Part shown: positions 33,779 to 45,737 of the stretch, one piece after another
How positions within the stretch are numbered: the stretch's first letter is position 1
Layout: every line of letters starts with the position of its first letter
Assembly (NCBI GenBank): GCA_963965975.1
Contig: OZ014417.1
Location: 8,259,746-8,323,745 of the forward strand
DNA from: Xestospongia bergquistia
Lineage: Eukaryota > Porifera > Demospongiae > Haplosclerida > Petrosiidae
DNA: 64,000 nt
Direction of reading: 5' to 3'
The notes under the pieces: generated by a model
What the model was told of the DNA's origin: nothing
Seen by the model: the letters and a program-made list of their open reading frames with translations, nothing else
Databases searched by the model: none
Made by a program: the position numbers and the translations under genes

Positions 33779-36700
33779 TTATAAAGGTGGCCATATTTTA
33801 ATTAAATCATTATGTTTCTTTTGAGGTAGCCACATTGAGAAAGCTGCTAATAAATCTATAAAAATATGTATTAATGATGTCATTATTAGACAGTCTTACA
33901 TTGTGGATCTTCCTTCCATGTTGTTAATAACTGGTCACGAGATGAGACCTCTTTAGCAACAAGAGCTGATAATAATACTTGAGTTCTTTGTTGGAGTTTA
34001 GCCCATGATTTGATCATTGTAATAGGAGGACTCAATAATGATGAAGTAAATTGACTTAATATTGGTATAACCTACATAATATATAATGTATATATGTAAC
34101 CATGGCAACAATGTACCTCTCCTTTTAGGAGAAAAACAGCAAACCATTTATATCTTTCTAGACATTGTGGATATGGTAAAAGTCGAGGTAACAGAGACCA
34201 CAAACCTAGAGTGTTTGTACTATATGTTATTAAATGAACACTTCTTACCAAATGAACACGTCATGTGACATTTAACAATACCAGTAATGTGATCAAATAT
34301 TGGAAGGGGTGTGTCTAGAGGTTTTGAGAAGGTACAAAGGTTAGGAAGCAGAACTGGTAACCATTCCTCTTCAATTACACACATATCTTTGATATACATG
34401 ACAATAAAGTCTTGTTAATAAGTGAGCATTACCTCTCATGTAAAGTTTACGAGTTTCAACTAACTCTTGAAATACAATATATTGAGGTACAATCTTTAAT
34501 AGACTGCTAGTTGGATGAAGATAGACTGGTTCCTCACATAACATACACTATTACATCAATAATATTATTATATTATTAATGTGTCATACTTGATAAGCAT
34601 ATCTATATTTCTTTTTGTCTTCTGAATTCATAGCATTAGTGTTTATTTTCCTATAATAGTTAAAGTCATGTGATTGTCATGTGACCATCATACCTGGCTA
34701 AATGATTACCAGATCCAGTTAGGACAATTTGACGCAAAAATTTTGCCTGATATTCATGTGAAAGTTGAGATTAATATCAATTTAATTACTTGTTGCTGAG
34801 TAGGTGGAGCCATCTTAGGATCAAGGTGCAAGTCATTATTTGATGACAGTCCATTAACTAATAAAAAATAAATTGTTAATAAATTAATAGGGACTAACTT
34901 ATGTTTGTTAATTGTTGACGAAGTTTTCTAATTTCATTAAGAGCTTTTAATCTTAGTCCAAATTTTGAACAAAAAGATGTTTTATTATCAGCTAACTCAT
35001 AAGCACCAACAGCTCTTAACAGAACCATTAGGTCACCCAGAAGAGACCACTCCCCCTAACAAGATTTAATTAACAAACTACACTAACTAGTACTCACTTG
35101 ACCAACCCAAGCACGTTTAATAACAGCTATCTCATCAATTAAATGAGGTGTGGTCTCGTCATTGGTTATAAATAATTCTCTTACACTCAATGCTGATACC
35201 AAGATTACCATATATGGAAGACAGTCATATTGATGAGCTAATGCTAACATTTTAGCATATCGTGGTGCTACTGGTAAAGATGCCATTGTCTGACCCAATG
35301 GAGTTATAGTTGTAGTCACTTGATCTAAGGCTCCAAGTTGAATTAGAAGTTTCTCAGCTGCCTATAATGAATTAATTACTATATCAATTAAAGAGGACTT
35401 ACTCTGAGAGCATCTTGACTAGGTGGAGTTGGAAAGGGAAAATTAATTACTTTAACAATATTCATTGCTTTCATTTGTAATACAAGATCATCTACTGGAC
35501 GCTCTGTGATCTCAGGTCTTGAGAAATCAGGGAATTCATTATGAAATATTGATGATGAATAAAGCCTAGGACAGATCATATGACAATCATGAGATATCAC
35601 ATGACATACCTATAACAATGACCAGGTTCAGTACGTCCAGCACGCCCTGCCCTTTGATCAGCAGATGACTTTGAGATCCATTCAATTCGAAATGTAGATA
35701 TTCCAGTTAATTTATCATAATATTTTCGTTTTACCTAATAATGCTGTCATTATGATGTTATCCTTAGAAACAGTACCTTGCCAGAATCAATGACATATTT
35801 AATATGAGGAATAGTGACAGATGTTTCAGCAACATTAGTTGATATCACACACACACGCACACCATCAGATGGACATGAAAAGACCTGATATAGAATAATA
35901 GTAATATTATTTATCACTATATTGATATACTCGAGATTGCTGCTCAGGAGATAATGTTGCATAGAGTGGTAATACGAGAAGAGGAGATGATGACATCACT
36001 AGCTCCACCCCCTCATTATAATCACTCTCGTCTCCAGACTCTTCTCCTAAACTTGTTGTCCATTCCTCATCTTCTAAATACATAGGTTGTGGAAATGATG
36101 GATAACTACATAATATAAAGTAATTATATTATCATAAATTAAGAGAACTTACTCATTTAAATCAATGTCATTTGAATTGTTTATAGTTTGTTTCTTTTTA
36201 ACTTTGTAACCATTGTCACCATCACATAATCCAGTTTGTGATGAAGTTATTTCATTGCCCTTATAAGGAAATGAACGTTTTAATTTAGCACAAAGTTGAT
36301 ATATCTCTTGTTTTCCAGTCACAAATACTAAGATATGTCCATTTGGTAAAGATTGATGAATTTTCGATACTTTATTATATGCAGCTGATATATAATTGTC
36401 AGGTGTATGACGATTGAAATGAACAGTCACTGGATACTGTCTAGACTCCACCTACTAATAACATGAGCGCTGTCATTAATTTTGTAATTATTACCTTAAT
36501 TACAGGGGGAGGGGCTGGAAACAGTGTTTTATTTTGAGTGAAGTCTTCGATTCGTAAAGTTGCAGACATAATGACAAGTTTTAACGGACAACCATTCTAA
36601 AATGGATGCATATGACATAAAATGGACACATAAATATATACCTTATATCTTAATGGAACAATCCTTGATAACAGGCCAATAAGTACATCAGTATACATGC

Positions 36701-38079
36701 TCCGTTCGTGTGCTTCATCAACAATTATCACTGAATATGAACTCAAATAAAAGTCCTAAATAAAACCAGGTAATAACACATGTAGACCACACCTACTCAT
36801 TACCTTTTCGATCTCTTTTAACAAGACACCATCAGTCATAAATTTAATACATGTTTTAGAAGTGACATTACCTTCATAACGTATTTGATATGACACTTCT
36901 CTACAGATATATATATATACTATATAATATGCAGTAATAACTAACTCATTGGTTAAATTCATTTCTTGAGCCACTCGTTGTGTCATTGTGACAGCTGCTA
37001 GTCTCCTTGGTTCTGATATACCAATAACATTAGAAGATCCTTTCATTGTATAACCAGCTTCATAGAGAAATTGAGGGACCTGTGTTGTTTTACCACATCC
37101 TGTTTCTCCACATACTATAACCACAGGATTATCGTGTATATATTCTATTATATGATGTTCCTCTGATAATATCGGTAGAGATAAACGACTCTTCTATTAA
37201 AAATACACAAAAAACAATTATGTAATATTACACGTTGGACTATTACCTGGATCTCTGGAGTACGATTTACAGGAAGATACACAGCAGGAATACAAGATTT
37301 AACTTTAGAAGAATCCTTTGGAACAATATCTACTTCTCTTGTTAATAGTTCCATTTCCTGGACAGGAAACTCTTCTATGTTGTTGTCCTTAAAATCCCCT
37401 TCTTTGATGACCTTTAGCTCCACCCCCTTGCTATCTTGTAGCTCCACCTCTTTGTTTTCTACTAGTTCTATGCCTTCAATATCCTCAATGTCTTCTTCAT
37501 TATTTTCTGAGCTTTGTTGACGAGGAGGATCTGATAAAATCTTTTCAATGCAGAGTTTCTTTCTTTTTTTCTTTCTCCATGTTGTCCTTATCAAATGATC
37601 TCCAGTATTAACTAAATGAGTATGTTGTGCTCTAGCGAGTATCTCCCTAATTAATTAGATAATTAAAATTATGACAAGACAGTAATTACTTTCTTGTAAG
37701 TCGTTTTTTTGTTAGTGAAGATGATGAATGTAATAGTGACATTTCTGAAGAGGACAATGCTAGAGTTTGTAAACTCTTAACAATAGCAGCTCGCTATAAA
37801 CGTAATTAATAATTATTATTACTAGAATTATCCTACCTTTTCCTTACGTTCTTTGATGTCAATTATTTTTTGAAGTTTTTTTCTCTGTTTAGAACTTAAT
37901 TTCTTGTACTTTCTGTTATTAGTCTGAGTAGTAGTATCATTAGAAGAGTGATCTTTATTAGTAGGTAACTCAATAATATTTGTATCATAATTAGTATCTC
38001 CTACAGTATCTCTTCTCCTAGATGTAATATGAGAAGACTGACGAGCTTTCCAGTTGTATCTTTTCTTTGTAGAAGCCAT
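33779..38079 (-). CDS. DHX37: DEAH-box RNA helicase DHX37 (yeast Dhr1)
   Basis: Nucleolar helicase that releases U3 snoRNA during small-subunit assembly. Start is the ATG at 38079 ([14 protein letters not shown]) with a Lys-rich N-terminus ([20 protein letters not shown]). Helicase motifs in order: [19 protein letters not shown] (I), [16 protein letters not shown] (Ia), [31 protein letters not shown] (II, DEAH), [12 protein letters not shown] (III), [28 protein letters not shown] (V), [20 protein letters not shown] sequence near 35620-35660 (VI). The C-terminus [19 protein letters not shown] then IWPPL matches the end of animal DHX37. About 20 introns. The convergent gene ends six bases away. 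Confidence 0.94.
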
Positions 38080-38095
38080 TATTGACCTCGTGTTT

Positions 38096-38165
38096 AAACC
38101 GTATACAAAAATATACGGAAACGTTATGAAATTTGTATAGAAATTCAATGAGCTTTTGAAACTCC
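38096..38165 (-). repeat. Promoter element, copy C
   Basis: On the minus strand it reads CACGGAGTT, then TTTCTATACAAATTTCATAA, then CGTTTCCGTATATTT. This aligns with copy A (TTTCTGTACAAAATTTAGAA, TGTTTCCGTATATCT) with a 3-bp length difference. It lies 17-86 bp upstream of the DHX37 start, in sense with that gene. Confidence 0.55.
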
Positions 38166-38439
38166 GTGCACTAATACTTAGAGGGCGTGGTTAATTTAAA
38201 ATTTAAGGTGAGAGTCCCACCCACTAATAATTGGCGAAGATTTAGCTTTGTCTGCTGACCTAAGTTACCTAACTGTTCTCCTGAGAAGGGAGGTGAGACT
38301 CCCACACTGCCCCCGTCTCTCTTTTCCACTTCCGATCTTATTTCAGACAGTTATTTCAAACAACCAGTTCTAGACGACTCGACACTATAAGCAAGTAATG
38401 GGAGCAATCTAAATTCTCTCTCCAGTCTACAAAGCAACA

Positions 38440-41400
38440 ATGTCTTCTTCTACTACTAGTAGCCATGATGGTAGCTCTAAATCGACCACTTTGGCTACAA
38501 CGAAAGACAAGATGAAAGTTCAACAAAGAATGATAGATTTGACAGCCAGAGAATTACAATCTACTAGATTATCAAGTCAAGCTATTGCAGAGAGCTCTCC
38601 TGGAAATGCCTTGGAGGAAAACATTTTGCTAGTCGAGGTATACTACTTCATACCTGCTTTGTATATGATGTTTTATCTCTTGTTTATTTATAGAATAAAC
38701 TAATGAAATTGTTTTCTCGTCAGCTAATGCACAAACATATCTATATACAAGAATACAGGTCCCAAGAAAAGGCAACTAATGACAATCTACTTGACATCAA
38801 AGAAGAATTGGATCAATTGATTAGTTTACAAATGTTTTTGACAGTAGCTGGTATAGAAGAACGTACTACAAAGGTATGATATCATAAAGGATGTATCCTT
38901 TAACCTGTAACTAATTTAATGATTTCCTGTTTTCATGTTTATTTACTTGTTGATGAGCCTTCAAAGGAGCATTAATAGTGTGAACTAGTTTAATTTCCTT
39001 ACGTTGTAGTATAGTTTGGTAGATTGTTGTTAACACACATTAGCCCATAGTGTGTGGAGTCGTATTGTCTGTTGACTTTAATAGTATTGTTATAATAACA
39101 TTATGCTTTTATGATAAGATCAAGTGTCCTTTAATATACTTCTGCCAAATTTTTAATATAAATTATAGCATAATAGAGTTTAATACAATTTATACTGTGA
39201 CTTGATGCCTGTTGCTAGGCAACCTCTAAATGAGTTAATACTATTCATTGGATCATTGATCATGTTTTGACTGGGGGAGTTATACTGCCAGATGTTCTCT
39301 CTCCTTGAGTCAAATAAATAGAGCACTTTATTAGTAAATGTTTGTATCATATTTTAGAGACTATTAGCTAATGAAGAACATCTCTCTGTTGATACTCTAT
39401 TTTTAATGTCACCTCAAGAATTACAACAGATATTTCTTCGACTTGATATTTCAAGTAGTGATTGTCATAAACTAGTCTCTTTGTTAGACTTGATGTCACA
39501 TTATTATGGTAAGACAATAACACCAGCTGCTAAACTTACTTAAATTCTTTACATAACTATAACAGTAAAATGATTGTTATAATTACAGATATATAGTATG
39601 TCTTCTCAGCCAGTTATTATTTAACTTAAAGGCTATTCTCACATTTATTAGCATTAGTTAACAACATGTTTGTGAGAAAAAATGAAGTTAGTGAAGACTT
39701 GGCTAGACTACTAATTGTGACTGCACTTTCCTGCCATATAGACAATAGTTGTATATTGCTATGTAGACATAACAAAGTGTTTTAGTCAGGAAGTGACAAT
39801 CCTTTGATGTATTGCTTATTTTCTTTGTCTAACAGAGAAATGGGAACGAGGAGAAAAACCCACAGCTGAACCCTATGACATTAGACGTAATTCTTCATCT
39901 GGTCGGTTAAACTCTCTGACATCACTAGACAGTCGTAAGGATTCTTCTTCAAGTCATACTATTTCACCTCCGGCTGGTAACTATTGTAGCCGTAGCTCCA
40001 CCCCCTTAACACCAGGAACTCCTTCGTCTCAAACACAATCTCCATTTCTTGGTCTTCCACATCAAAATAGTGTTCCAGTATTACCAACACATATGACTAA
40101 TGACCATTCATTTAAACGTAGTAATAGTTCCAGTGGGAGTGGTTTCACAACATTAATGGATTTACAAAATCAACATCTTAGTTCTTCATCTTCCTCTATA
40201 AATTCTGATCATCATGAACCGGTTGCCCCTCCCCCTCCTCTTCCCACTAATAATGCTAATAATAGAAGTAAACGCAAACTTGGTCACACTCGATCACATT
40301 CTAATCCACCATTAGCTAATTTAGTATTACCAGAAGCTGTTCCTGAACATTCCGTTGTACCAGATTATCGATCACCCAGTCCTCCTTATTATAACAGTAC
40401 TGCTCCACCCACTAGAACTGGTAGCCATTCTTCTATTGTTCAGAACAATGTTAACTCTACTTCAGCTAAAAGTCATCCTCAAGTTAGACGTTTAATGGCT
40501 AATACAAGTCATGTCTTCACTCGTAGTGTATCAACTGATTTAGGAGGTGAAATGAATCCTGAACCACCAGCAAGATCAAATTCTGAAGCTAGTGGAGTCC
40601 AGTCATCATCACCACGACAACGACGTCTCAGTAAAGAGACTGGTACATCAGCTTCAATGGTCGATTTACCATTAATACGTTGTGATCAAATGGATCAAAA
40701 TGAATATGGTTTTCCTCAGTCTGGTAAATCTCATTCTGTACCACGTCTTGCTAATCTTGTTGTAAATGTTGATAATGGTAAGGGTAATGACATAATTATT
40801 GGTCTAATTAGAGGATCATTAGTAGGTCAATTACATCATTCTATTAGTGTACCTACATCGCCACGGTTACCAAGTAATTACAATCCTACTGGGGTTATTG
40901 GTCATAAAATTGACCACAGGTAATTAGTTCATTTAAAGTTAATTACTATTATTAATTGTTATAGGTTTGTTAATAACTTGTTCTTTGGTGTACATGAATG
41001 TGATTATTGCAAGAAGACATTAGTTATGAATGGATCAAAATGTCGCTATTGCAAGTAAATTTGTATAATATTTTAATGTAATCAATATTAATTTTTTTAG
41101 GTATAAATGTCATAAAAACTGTGCTAAATTAGCTCCGCCCACTTGTGGTTTGCCTCGAGACTTTTTAAACTATGCACGTCGTCACAAACATTTGCTGATG
41201 TCACCTTCATATGAAAATGTATTTCAAGTACAAAACAATACCAATGCGACCACACCCTCTATGGTAACCCCACCCAAATCTAGTCTAACTAGTTCTGGTG
41301 AATACCAATCAGTTACTAATCAGGCTCCGCCCCCTTCTGACACTAAACTGGATGATAATAATACATTTGTTATTCAAGACTTGAATAGAGAGCCAAGTAA

Positions 41401-43557
41401 TAGTAAGTGTATTAAATTATTATGAAATCATTATGACATCATTTTTATTAGGTCAATACAGTCCTGTTATAAATGTACGACGTCATCAACTCCACCCACC
41501 ACCACCATCTAGTCCATCTCATGAAAATGGGCGTGTTTTTGGCTACCAGACATCACGGTTAGAAGTCCCTCAACTTCATCCATCTCCACTTCACACACAT
41601 CACCACCACCCACATAGCACTAGTTCTTCACCTTCTACATCAACTCATTCAAGTCCTTGTTTAACTCCAGTATCTCCGAGATCACCATTGGAACCATTAC
41701 ATATGGACTATACATCTTATACTAGTGGATATAGTAGTGTTCCTGTCATATTAACAGATGACAGTGAAACTGATGAAGACTATGATAGTAACCGTAGTGA
41801 TGTATCGGGAGAAAGTGAAGAGAACTTGGTCAATATTTCTGATCAGAGTCGTGTTAATGGCGATGGGTCTCATGGTCTTCGGCCAACCCCTCAAGTAATA
41901 TTAGCACAATCTCTTCCAAATCTGTTACTTTCAGATGAACAAATTCATTCTGCGACATCGTCTGTACTTGACAGTACTGGCGGTATGTATGCAACATCTG
42001 AGGACAATCTACAGTCTTGGTTTAACCCTCGTAAAGACTCCCTTGTAGCTACAATGTCTACAGCTGATTCTAAAACATCAACATTAGTTGGTAGTATAAT
42101 GGTCAGTGCATGTTATACTTAACTATTGTATTAATTAATTATTAATTATAGGAGGATGATGATGCTAGTAGCTTTGCAGAGTCTGAACATTTAGGTAGTC
42201 AAGGTGGAGTTGATGAAGAATTTAGAATTAAAGTAGGCGTAAGTCAATTAAACCCCTGTCATAATTAGTAATTAATTATTTGTTTTAGCATCGTAATAGT
42301 GTTGTTGATGAGTGGATTATACCTTATGATGATTTGCGTTTGGTTGAACGTATTGGAAATGGAGCTATTGCTGAAGTTTTCAAAGGATATTGGCATGGAG
42401 AAGTAGCTGTTAAAAGATTTCTATTACCAAATGCAACTCCAAACCAAATTATGAAGTTTAAAGAAGAGGTTAGCCACACCCATATTGTTCAAATATTGTA
42501 TAATATAATAATTGTGTAGGTTGCTGTGTTGAAGAAAATAAGGCATGAAAATGTGGCATTGTTTATGGGGGTGTGTCTGACTCCACCCAATTTAGCTATT
42601 ATAACAAGGTAATGTAATGATGACATCATATGACATCATTTTTGCATTATATAGTTTATGTCGTGGCTATACATTATATAAATTGCTACACTATTGGTCA
42701 GAAATATTCTCTCTTGAACGTCTAGTCAATGTTGGGCGTCAAATTGCTCAAGTAAATTATAAATTGGTACACAGAAATGTTTGATCTTTTCTTGTTGCTA
42801 GGCAATGGGTTATTTACATGCTCGTGGTATAATTCACAAAGGGTTAAATGCTAAAAATATTTTCTTGGAGAAAACAACAGATCAAAAAGAGAAAGTGGTC
42901 ATCACTGATATGGGATTATCTGCATTAAGTAGTTCATTGTGGACTAGGTAAGCCTCTCCCACTTATAACAATGACCCCACCTACTCGTTATATAGTGAAA
43001 ATGAGACATGCTTGATTCGGTTCCCACGTACTCAGCTATATTATTTACCTCCAGAAATAATGAGTCTTGTTACAGCATATCGTGAGACACAATTAGACCA
43101 CGATATATATCCTTTTAATGAATCAACTGATATATATGCTTTTGGGTAAGTCAATCATGATGACCTCGCTAATATTAATTAATATCACTTATTACAGGAC
43201 TATCCTCTATGAATTAATAACACGCAAATATCCCTTTACAACAGACGCTTTAGGATTTGCATATGAATATGAAGTAGTTGTCTTTTTAGTTGGTAAAGGT
43301 AACAGACAACATTTCAAAAGTACTGATATACCTAAACAGCTTAAGGTAAACTATTTATAGTATACTGTTATGTCATGTTTGGATATTTTCAGGATATTGT
43401 ATGGGAATGTTGGGATCCTAAGGCATCAGATCGACCTGCCTTTACTGCATTATGTGAACGTTTAGCTCGTCTCTGTCGTAAACATACACCAATAACACGC
43501 TCTCCATCTCATCCTATCAATCTTTCTAAATCCGTTGATAACTTATTGTTCATTTAA
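38440..43557 (+). CDS. KSR: Kinase suppressor of Ras (KSR), pseudokinase scaffold
   Basis: Scaffold that assembles RAF, MEK and ERK at membranes. The N-terminal CA1 region (coiled coil and SAM-like, [20 protein letters not shown]) is followed by a long Ser/Pro-rich linker. The C1 zinc finger is [41 protein letters not shown] second Ser-rich linker precedes the kinase-like domain, [27 protein letters not shown]. There is no Ras-binding domain, which separates it from RAF. The kinase core is degenerate: the third glycine of the loop is Ala, HRD is HKG ([16 protein letters not shown]) and DFG is DMG, though the VAVK lysine is kept. Two introns near 38.9-39.35 and 39.5-39.83 kb are long for this window. 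It ends [10 protein letters not shown]. Confidence 0.93.
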
Positions 43558-43697
43558 TGTTGTCATAATATGTGTTATCATACATTGTCAAGAAATGGAT
43601 TTTAATTTTATATATCATTCACAATTTTTGTGCCATTGTCTGCTATATATGTGTATTTTAATGGCAGTTTTAAAAAAATTATTAAAGATAGCATACA

Positions 43698-43934
43698 TCA
43701 ACCTTGTCTTTGTTTATGTCGTGGGTGTTTAGGACATACAACACGTAATCGTCCTTTACGTTTTACAAACCGACAAGATGAACACCTCAATTTAAGAGAA
43801 GATCGAACTTGATAATTACGTATTAATAATGGCGAAATGGACTGGAATATACGACCTGAAGAATTGAAGGAGGATCTTAAAGTTTGTAATAATAAAGTTG
43901 AGGAATAACACCACATCATACTTGAGACAGTCAT
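43698..43934 (-). CDS. MRPL36: Mitochondrial ribosomal protein L36 (bL36m)
   Basis: Single exon, 78 residues. The N-terminal ~40 residues ([19 protein letters not shown]) fit a mitochondrial targeting sequence. The rest is a complete bL36 core: [36 protein letters not shown], with the zinc ligands Cys-x2-Cys, Cys and His and the near-invariant KHKQRQG-type end. It sits in the large subunit of the mitochondrial ribosome. It is divergent from RPL23A with only 60 bp between start codons, and convergent with KSR (140 bp). Confidence 0.95.
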   Translation of the reverse strand: MTVSSMMWCYSSTLLLQTLRSSFNSSGRIFQSISPLLIRNYQVRSSLKLRCSSCRFVKRKGRLRVVCPKHPRHKQRQG

Positions 43935-43943
43935 TTCTTCTAC

Positions 43944-43955
43944 TGCGCATGCGCA
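43944..43955. promoter_or_regulatory. NRF1 palindromic site in the MRPL36-RPL23A promoter
   Basis: TGCGCATGCGCA is the exact palindromic consensus of nuclear respiratory factor 1, a conserved animal regulator of nuclear-encoded mitochondrial genes. It is inside the 60 bp shared by the two start codons, 10 bp from the MRPL36 ATG. Confidence 0.75.
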
Positions 43956-43994
43956 GATCTTCTTTTGAGCACATGGTTGTATTGGTGAAGAATA

Positions 43995-44709
<715 letters not shown>

Positions 44710-44765
44710 AACTGAAATTGTTTTTGGCAAAAATTTTTAAGTTGTATCTTTTGGGAAATAATATC

Positions 44766-45689
44766 TCAATAAACAGCTCGTCCACCTGTCAAATCAAATG
44801 TAAACCCAGTATTAAAACTGGCTTCACGTGAAACTATGAATTTTACAACAGCTGCAACTTCATCAAGTGTACCACATCTATTTAGTAAAGTAATAAGAAT
44901 TAATTAAGGGGCTTACAAACCGTTTCATTGGGATCTTGTCTGTCATATATTTAACCTGTTCTGGTTGAAGGCTATCTACCATAGCAGTCCACACAACAGC
45001 TGGAGCTAATGCATTAATTGTAATACCAGTTTCTGCGTATTCTTTACCAACTGCTTTAACAAACCCAATAACTGCTGCTTTACTGCAACTATATGTGGCC
45101 ATACCAGCATTACCCTGTATATAATGTACATAGATTACAGCTTATATAATGTTATATGTACTTCTTTGCCAGCAATAGAAGCAACCAATAAAATACGGCC
45201 ATAATCATTTTTTTTCATGAGAGGTAAAGAAAATTTGGTCATTAGAAAGCTTCCCCGGACATTCACTAGTTATAACAATAAGTTATTAATAATTTTATGA
45301 TAAATACCTTCATAGACTTTGTCAAATTGAGCAACAGGGATATCTTCAGCCTTAATGCTTGTTGGACCCATAATACCTGCACAATTAACCATTATATCAA
45401 GGCGACTAAATTGCTGACTAAATACATCAAATGCTGTTTGAACTGACTCTTCATTTGATATATCAACCTACAAACATTTTAATAAAATCAAATGATGGGG
45501 GTGTACCTTAATAAACTGGACTTGACCTCCATTGTCTCTGTGTTTAGTTGCCATAAGTTCTCCTTTTTCATTATTCCAATCAAATAATGCTACCGCACAG
45601 CCATTGCTCACTAACATATCTGCAATAGCTTGTCCAAGTCCTTGAGCAGCTCCAGTTACTATAGCTACTTGACCTGCAAATTGAGCCAT
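44766..45689 (-). CDS. Short-chain dehydrogenase/reductase, FabG-like
   Basis: Classical SDR of about 250 residues. The cofactor site is [19 protein letters not shown] (TGxxxGxG), followed by [10 protein letters not shown] (NxAG). The catalytic residues are Ser in [10 protein letters not shown] and Tyr-x3-Lys in [13 protein letters not shown]. The Asp in the position after beta-2 (ALFDWN) favours NAD over NADP. The C-terminus [17 protein letters not shown] is typical of bacterial FabG/sugar-dehydrogenase-type SDRs and less so of animal ones. It nevertheless carries several ordinary small introns. The substrate cannot be told. It is divergent from ROGDI with 48 bp between start codons and convergent with RPL23A (56 bp). 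Confidence 0.9.
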
Positions 45690-45737
45690 TGTTTAGCCAC
45701 ACCTTTTTGTGCTTTTATAGCCACACCTCTTTGCAAA

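Noticed and set aside
43630..43812. 60-codon plus-strand frame after KSR
   Set aside because: It is antisense to MRPL36, whose bL36 core is certain, and shows no protein features.
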